Part shown: piece after piece, positions 15,210 to 19,324 of the stretch | How positions within the stretch are numbered: position 1 is the stretch's first letter | Layout: each line of letters begins with the position of its first letter | Source: Peptococcaceae bacterium | GTDB lineage: Bacteria; Bacillota; Desulfitobacteriia; Desulfitobacteriales; Desulfitobacteriaceae | Length of the DNA: 19,324 nucleotides | Assembly (NCBI GenBank): GCA_031289815.1 | Contig: JAITOS010000032.1 | Location: 1 to 19,324, forward strand | Direction: 5' to 3' | Translations under genes and position numbers: made by a program | Notes under the pieces: model-generated | Told to the model about the DNA's origin: nothing | The model's input: only the letters and a program-made list of their open reading frames with translations | Database searches by the model: none

Positions 15210-16493
15210 ATGAAAATGAGTTTAATCAGCGACGTATACGCCAGGGAGATTCTGGATTCCAGGGGGAATCCGACCGTTGAGGTGGACGTCATCCTCGAAG
15301 ATGGAACCTTAGGCAGGGCGGCGGCGCCGTCAGGCGCCTCGACCGGCGCTTTTGAGGCCGTGGAGCTGCGCGACGGCGATAAGAGCCGCTATTTGGGCAA
15401 AGGCGTGACCCAAGCGGTGGAGAATGTGAATCGTCTCATCGCCCCGGAAGTGGAAGGGCTGGATCCTTTTGACCAACCGGGCTTGGACAGCGCCTTAAAA
15501 GAGCTTGACGGCACCGCCAATAAAGGGAAGCTGGGCGCCAACGCGACCTTGGGGGTATCCCTCGCTTCGGCCAAAGCGGCGGCGGAAATGATCGGCTTAC
15601 CGCTGTATCAATATCTGGGCGGCGTCAACGCCAAGGAACTGCCGGTACCGATGATGAACATTCTCAACGGCGGCCAGCACGCGGATAACAACGTGGATAT
15701 TCAGGAATTTATGGTCATGCCGATCGGCGCGGCGAATTTTCGGGAAGCCCTGCGCATGGGGGCGGAAATCTATCACGCGCTCAAAGCGGTGTTAAAAGAA
15801 AAAGGCATGGCGACGGCGGTCGGGGACGAAGGGGGATTCGCGCCGGATCTGAAATCCAACGCCGAAGCCTTGACCCTGATCGTACAGGCGATTAAGAACG
15901 CCGGTTATCAACCGGGACAGCAAGTCGGTCTGGCCTTAGACGTGGCGGCGACGGAGCTCTATCAGAACGGCGTCTATCGCCTGGAGGGAGAAGGGCTGAC
16001 GAAAACCGCGGACGAAATGATCGCTTACTATGAAAGCCTGATTGAGCAATTCCCCATCGTCTCGATCGAAGACGGTCTGGCGGAAGACGATTGGGAAGGC
16101 TGGCGCAGGCTCACCGAACGTTTAGGCGGACGGGTTCAGCTGGTCGGGGACGATTTATTTGTCACCAATCCCGAACGTCTGGCCAAGGGCATCAAAGAAA
16201 AGTGCGCCAATTCCATCCTCATTAAGCTCAATCAGATCGGCACCCTGACCGAAACCCTGGACGCCATCGAAATGGCGAAACGGGCGGGTTATACCGCCGT
16301 CATCTCTCATCGTTCCGGCGAAACGGAGGATGTGACGATGGCGCACGTGGCGGTGGCTGTGAACGCGGGCATGATCAAGACCGGCGCGCCGGCCAGAACG
16401 GAACGGGTAGCCAAATACAATGAGCTGCTGCGTATCGAAGAAGAGCTGGGCGGTTCGGCGGTTTACCGGGGCGCGCAGGCGTTAGCCAGATAA
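15210..16493 (+). CDS. eno: enolase
   Basis: A 427-residue enolase, dehydrating 2-phosphoglycerate to phosphoenolpyruvate. The N-terminal AREILDSRGNPTVEVDV and PSGASTGAFEAVELRDGD are canonical. GDEGGFAPDL, SIEDGLAEDDWEGW, GDDLFVTNP, catalytic Lys339 in LIKLNQIGT and SHRSGETED (366-374) complete the active site. AAGGGG lies 4 nt before ATG 15210 and 10 nt before ATG 15216; the second gives the usual N-terminus MSLI, and the two cannot be separated by eye. The preceding 61-bp gap is A-rich without terminator or obvious promoter. The gene is followed by a strong terminator, which appears to end the long rightward unit. Confidence 0.98.
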   Translation: MKMSLISDVYAREILDSRGNPTVEVDVILEDGTLGRAAAPSGASTGAFEAVELRDGDKSRYLGKGVTQAVENVNRLIAPEVEGLDPFDQPGLDSALKELDGTANKGKLGANATLGVSLASAKAAAEMIGLPLYQYLGGVNAKELPVPMMNILNGGQHADNNVDIQEFMVMPIGAANFREALRMGAEIYHALKAVLKEKGMATAVGDEGGFAPDLKSNAEALTLIVQAIKNAGYQPGQQVGLALDVAATELYQNGVYRLEGEGLTKTADEMIAYYESLIEQFPIVSIEDGLAEDDWEGWRRLTERLGGRVQLVGDDLFVTNPERLAKGIKEKCANSILIKLNQIGTLTETLDAIEMAKRAGYTAVISHRSGETEDVTMAHVAVAVNAGMIKTGAPARTERVAKYNELLRIEEELGGSAVYRGAQALAR

Positions 16494-16523
16494 ATAGAGG
16501 GTTTATTAGACAAAACGCGTAAG

Positions 16524-16586
16524 TGTCGCCGGCTTGTATTTCACGAATTCTTGTGATAAAATACGTACTCGGCGACAGTTTTTTTT
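16524..16586 (+). terminator. rho-independent terminator after eno
   Basis: TGTCGCCG (16524-16531) pairs perfectly with CGGCGACA (16570-16577), followed by G and eight T residues (16579-16586). The 38-nt interior forms a second stem: GTATTT-CAC (16536-16544) with GTG (16553-16555) and AAATAC (16559-16564). The result is a long two-tier hairpin. It is the first convincing terminator downstream of 3680. Confidence 0.75.
16534..16562 (+). promoter_or_regulatory. candidate extended -10 promoter inside the terminator loop
   Basis: TGATAAAAT (16554-16562) is an extended -10 (TGn plus TAAAAT, 5/6), with a weak -35 TTGTAT at 16534-16539 and a 17-bp spacer. It lies in the interior of the eno terminator. 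A transcript starting near 16569 would omit the left arm of the stem and so escape termination, then reach secG about 95 nt later. Confidence 0.4.
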
Positions 16587-16661
16587 GAAGGGAAAATATA
16601 GAATTCTGCATTTATTTTGGCATTGTTGCACGAAGCCGGGTCGGTCTAAGGGGGTGAAACT

Positions 16662-16886
16662 GTGAAAATTGCTTTGGTTATTATACTCATCATCGCTTCG
16701 CTTGGCCTGATTGCGACGGTATTGCTGCAATCGGGACGGAGCGCCGGACTGTCCGGAGCCATATCCGGAGCCGGAGAAAACATTTTCGGCAAGAAAAAGG
16801 GTATGGATGAATTGTTCGGCAAATTGACAGCGGGCTTTGCCGCGGTATTTCTGCTCTCATCCCTGGTGCTATCGCTGCTTCAATGA
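16662..16886 (+). CDS. secG: SecG subunit of the Sec translocase
   Basis: A 74-residue membrane protein with two hydrophobic helices (about 2-22 and 54-73) joined by a Gly/Ser-rich loop containing LLQSGRSAGLSGAISGAGE and FGKKKGMDE, the standard SecG signature. SecG is the accessory subunit of SecYEG and aids SecA-driven protein export. The GTG start has AAGGGGGTG about 6 nt upstream. In many Bacillota secG directly follows eno, as here, but the terminator and internal promoter at 16524-16586 suggest separate expression. Length is usual for the family. Confidence 0.95.
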   Translation: MKIALVIILIIASLGLIATVLLQSGRSAGLSGAISGAGENIFGKKKGMDELFGKLTAGFAAVFLLSSLVLSLLQ

Positions 16887-16909
16887 TGGAAAGAACGGGC
16901 CTTCATTCA

Positions 16910-16943
16910 AGATATTGAACGGAATGAGATATTGAACGGAATA
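16910..16943. repeat. 17-bp tandem duplication between secG and the pyrophosphatase gene
   Basis: AGATATTGAACGGAATG (16910-16926) is followed directly by AGATATTGAACGGAATA (16927-16943), identical at 16 of 17 positions. It fills the 5' untranslated region upstream of the pyrophosphatase start at 16971. Its period is close to 1.6 helical turns. It could be a replication slippage product or a doubled protein-binding site. Confidence 0.8.
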
Positions 16944-16970
16944 TAAGAAAGAAACGGAGGAATTTTTTTA

Positions 16971-19324
16971 ATGTTGTTCTTTGGACGATTGAAATACTTC
17001 TATATAGCCTTAACCGCTATCGCGCTGACGCTCATAACCCCCCTGGCGGCCTACGCCAGCGAAGCGGATCTCAACATACCCAAGCTCTCCGCGGCGCAAA
17101 GCAACCTGTTCTACATCGGCATCGGAGTATGCCTACTGGGTATGGTCTTCGCACTCTATCAATTCACCAAAGTCAAAAAGATCGTCGCGCATAAATCCAT
17201 GCTCGGCGTCGCCGACATCATCTATGAAACCTGTAAAACCTACTTAAAACAGCAAGGGAAGCTACTCGTCATCCTCTTCATCTTCATCGCCATCTGCATC
17301 TCCTTCTACTTCGGCTATCTCCAGGAAAAAGGAGTCAGCGGCGTCCTGTTAATCCTCTGCTGGACCATCATCGGCATCCTGGGCTCCTACGGAGTCGCCT
17401 GGTACGGCATCCGGATGAACACCCTGGCCAACAGCCGGATGGCCTTCTCCGCCCTGGAAAGAAAACCCTTAAAACTGCTCAACATCCCCCTGGACGCCGG
17501 CATGAGCATCGGCGTACTCCTCGTCTGCGTCGAACTCATCATGATGCTCGTCATCCTCCTATTCGTACCGCGTGAGCTCGCCGGAGCCAGCTTCATCGGC
17601 TTCGCCATCGGCGAATCCCTGGGAGCCAGCGCCCTGAGAATCGCCGGGGGCATCTTCACCAAAATCGCCGACATCGGCTCCGACCTCATGAAAATCGTCT
17701 TCAAAATCAAAGAAGACGACCCGCGTAACCCCGGAGTCATCGCCGACTGTACCGGAGACAACGCCGGCGACAGCGTCGGGCCCACCGCTGACGGCTTTGA
17801 AACCTATGGAGTCACCGGCGTCGCCCTCATCACCTTCATCGTACTCGCCGTCGGAGGAACCTTACCGGCAGCCGACCAACTCTCCCTCCAGGCCAACCTC
17901 CTCACCTGGATCTTCGTCATGCGCGTCCTCATGGTCATCACCTCCATCGTCTCCTTCTACATCAACAAAATCATCAGCAACGGCCTCTACAGCGGCAAAG
18001 ACGAATTCGACTTTGAACAGCCGCTCACCAACCTCGTATGGATCACCTCCATCCTCTCCATCCTCGTCACCTTCATCGCCAGCTACTTCCTCATCGGCCC
18101 CGGCTCCGGCAACTCCGACGTCTACGCCATATCGGGAAGCTACTGGTACATCCTCTCCATCATCATCAGCTGCGGCACCCTGGGAGGAGCGCTCATCCCG
18201 GAATTCACCAAAATCTTCACCAGCGGTAAATCCGCCCACGTCCAGGAAACCGTCACCGCCTCCAAAGAAGGAGGCTCCTCCCTCAACATCCTCGCCGGCC
18301 TCATCGCCGGGAACTTCAGCGGCTTCTGGATCGGCATGGTCTTCGTCCTGCTCATGTTCGTCGCCCAATACGTCAGCGGCTACGGTCTGGCGGACATCAT
18401 GATCTACCCCTCCATCTTCTCCTTCGGGCTCGTCGCCTTCGGCCTCCTCGGCATGGGCCCCGTCACCATCGCCGTAGACAGCTACGGCCCCGTCACCGAC
18501 AACGCCCAATCCATCTACGAACTCTCCCTCATCGAAACCATCCCCAACATCGAAAGCGAAATCAAAAAAGGGTACGGCTTCCAACCGGACTTTGAAAAAG
18601 CCAAACACTACCTCGAAGCCAACGACGGAGCCGGCAACACCTTCAAAGCCACAGCCAAACCCGTCCTCATCGGCACCGCCGTCGTCGGCGCCACCACCAT
18701 GATCTTCTCCCTCATCCTCGTCATCAAAAACGTCCTCGGCATCCAGCCGGAAACCGTCCTCAACCTCCTCAACCCCTACACCATCCTCGGCTTCATCTGC
18801 GGCGGCGCCGTCATCTACTGGTTCACCGGGGCCTCCACCCAAGCCGTCTCCACCGGAGCCTACCGGGCCGTAGAATACATCAAAAAGAACATCCAGCTCG
18901 ACGAAAACGCCAGTCAATCAGCGGCCACGGAAAAATCCAAAGAAGTCGTCAAAATCTGTACCCAATACGCGCAAACCGGGATGTTCAACATCTTCATAGC
19001 GCTCTTCTCCTTCGCGCTGGCCTTCGCCTTCCTCTCAGCGCCAAAGGAAACCAATGAACCCGTCTCCTTCTTCGTCTCCTACCTCGTCTCCATCGCCATC
19101 TTCGGACTATTCCAGGCCGTCTTCATGGCCAACGCCGGCGGCTGCTGGGACAACGCCAAAAAAGTAGTCGAAGTAGACATGCAGGAAAAAGGCACCCCCC
19201 TGCACGACGCCTGCGTCGTCGGGGACACCGTAGGGGATCCCTTCAAAGACACCTCGTCGGTGGCCTTAAATCCCATCATCAAATTCACCACCTTATTCGG
19301 CCTCCTGGCGATGGAAATCGCCAT
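16971..19324 (+). CDS. hppA: membrane-bound ion-translocating pyrophosphatase, C-terminus cut by window edge
   Basis: The frame is open from ATG 16971 to the window end (784 codons). The protein hydrolyses pyrophosphate and pumps H+ and/or Na+ across the cytoplasmic membrane. It begins with a signal-like helix ending AAYASEADLNIP, then many membrane segments. Active-site motifs are DDPRNPGVIAD (from Asp249), GDNAGDSVGPTADGFETYG, DSYGPVTDNAQSIYE, GGCWDNAKK and GDTVGDPFKD (751-760). The GPTADGFETYG version differs from the GMAADLFE(S/T)Y form of textbook enzymes and marks a divergent subgroup. I cannot assign the ion or K+ dependence by eye. GGAGG (16956-16960) precedes the ATG by 10 nt. Codon use is sharply different from neighbours: ATC, CTC, GTC, ACC, TCC, GCC and AAC dominate. 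Probably only a few tens of residues are missing. Confidence 0.95.
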   Translation, partial: MLFFGRLKYFYIALTAIALTLITPLAAYASEADLNIPKLSAAQSNLFYIGIGVCLLGMVFALYQFTKVKKIVAHKSMLGVADIIYETCKTYLKQQGKLLVILFIFIAICISFYFGYLQEKGVSGVLLILCWTIIGILGSYGVAWYGIRMNTLANSRMAFSALERKPLKLLNIPLDAGMSIGVLLVCVELIMMLVILLFVPRELAGASFIGFAIGESLGASALRIAGGIFTKIADIGSDLMKIVFKIKEDDPRNPGVIADCTGDNAGDSVGPTADGFETYGVTGVALITFIVLAVGGTLPAADQLSLQANLLTWIFVMRVLMVITSIVSFYINKIISNGLYSGKDEFDFEQPLTNLVWITSILSILVTFIASYFLIGPGSGNSDVYAISGSYWYILSIIISCGTLGGALIPEFTKIFTSGKSAHVQETVTASKEGGSSLNILAGLIAGNFSGFWIGMVFVLLMFVAQYVSGYGLADIMIYPSIFSFGLVAFGLLGMGPVTIAVDSYGPVTDNAQSIYELSLIETIPNIESEIKKGYGFQPDFEKAKHYLEANDGAGNTFKATAKPVLIGTAVVGATTMIFSLILVIKNVLGIQPETVLNLLNPYTILGFICGGAVIYWFTGASTQAVSTGAYRAVEYIKKNIQLDENASQSAATEKSKEVVKICTQYAQTGMFNIFIALFSFALAFAFLSAPKETNEPVSFFVSYLVSIAIFGLFQAVFMANAGGCWDNAKKVVEVDMQEKGTPLHDACVVGDTVGDPFKDTSSVALNPIIKFTTLFGLLAMEIA

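Noticed and set aside
16617..16629. TTGGCATTGTTGC upstream of secG as a second sigma-54 promoter
   Set aside because: GG and GC are separated by 7 nt instead of the required 10, so sigma-54 could not use it.
17862..18917. 351-codon reverse-strand ORF opposite the pyrophosphatase gene
   Set aside because: It is an artefact of C-ending codon bias on the plus strand; the translation is low-complexity Gly/Asp/Glu/Val and has no plausible fold.

Overview
The window looks like chromosomal DNA from a strictly or facultatively anaerobic member of the Bacillota. The gene set (rapZ-yvcK-whiA-rpoN followed by pgk-tpiA-gpmI-eno-secG) is the classical Bacillota arrangement. The Rpn-type nuclease, the B12-dependent radical SAM protein and the membrane pyrophosphatase fit anaerobic lineages such as Negativicutes or Clostridia. 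That placement is inferred from gene content only. No rRNA, tRNA, CRISPR array or intact insertion sequence was seen.

Region 1 (1-3319, all minus strand) is accessory. It holds an Rpn-family PD-(D/E)XK nuclease, a hairpin, an RtcB RNA ligase tightly followed by a KynB-like cyclase, and a DUF2271-type lipoprotein that runs off the left edge. The divergent spacer at 3320-3679 carries a short remnant of a second rpn-like gene, about 3.4 degenerate copies of a 43-bp repeat, and promoter signals for the rightward genes. The best of these is a well-formed sigma-54 (-24/-12) element overlapping a sigma-A-type promoter.

Region 2 (3680-16493, all plus strand) may be one very long transcription unit, because I see no rho-independent terminator until after eno. 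It begins with a B12-binding radical SAM protein and an orphan solute-binding lipoprotein. Next comes the regulatory block rapZ-yvcK-whiA-rpoN, with overlapping or closely spaced genes, and then lower glycolysis: pgk, tpiA, gpmI, eno. The usual cggR-gap pair between rpoN and pgk is absent. In its place is a 149-bp spacer with a possible small ORF.

Region 3 (16494-19324) begins with a terminator that seems to contain a promoter in its loop. It continues with secG, a 17-bp tandem repeat, and a divergent membrane-bound ion-pumping pyrophosphatase (cut by the right edge). Its strong C-ending codon bias is unlike every other gene here.

The most testable idea is that the sigma-54 gene lies downstream of a sigma-54 promoter in the same unbroken gene string, which could link sigma-54 activity to its own synthesis and to glycolytic gene expression. 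I did not find a clear novel defence or mobile system.
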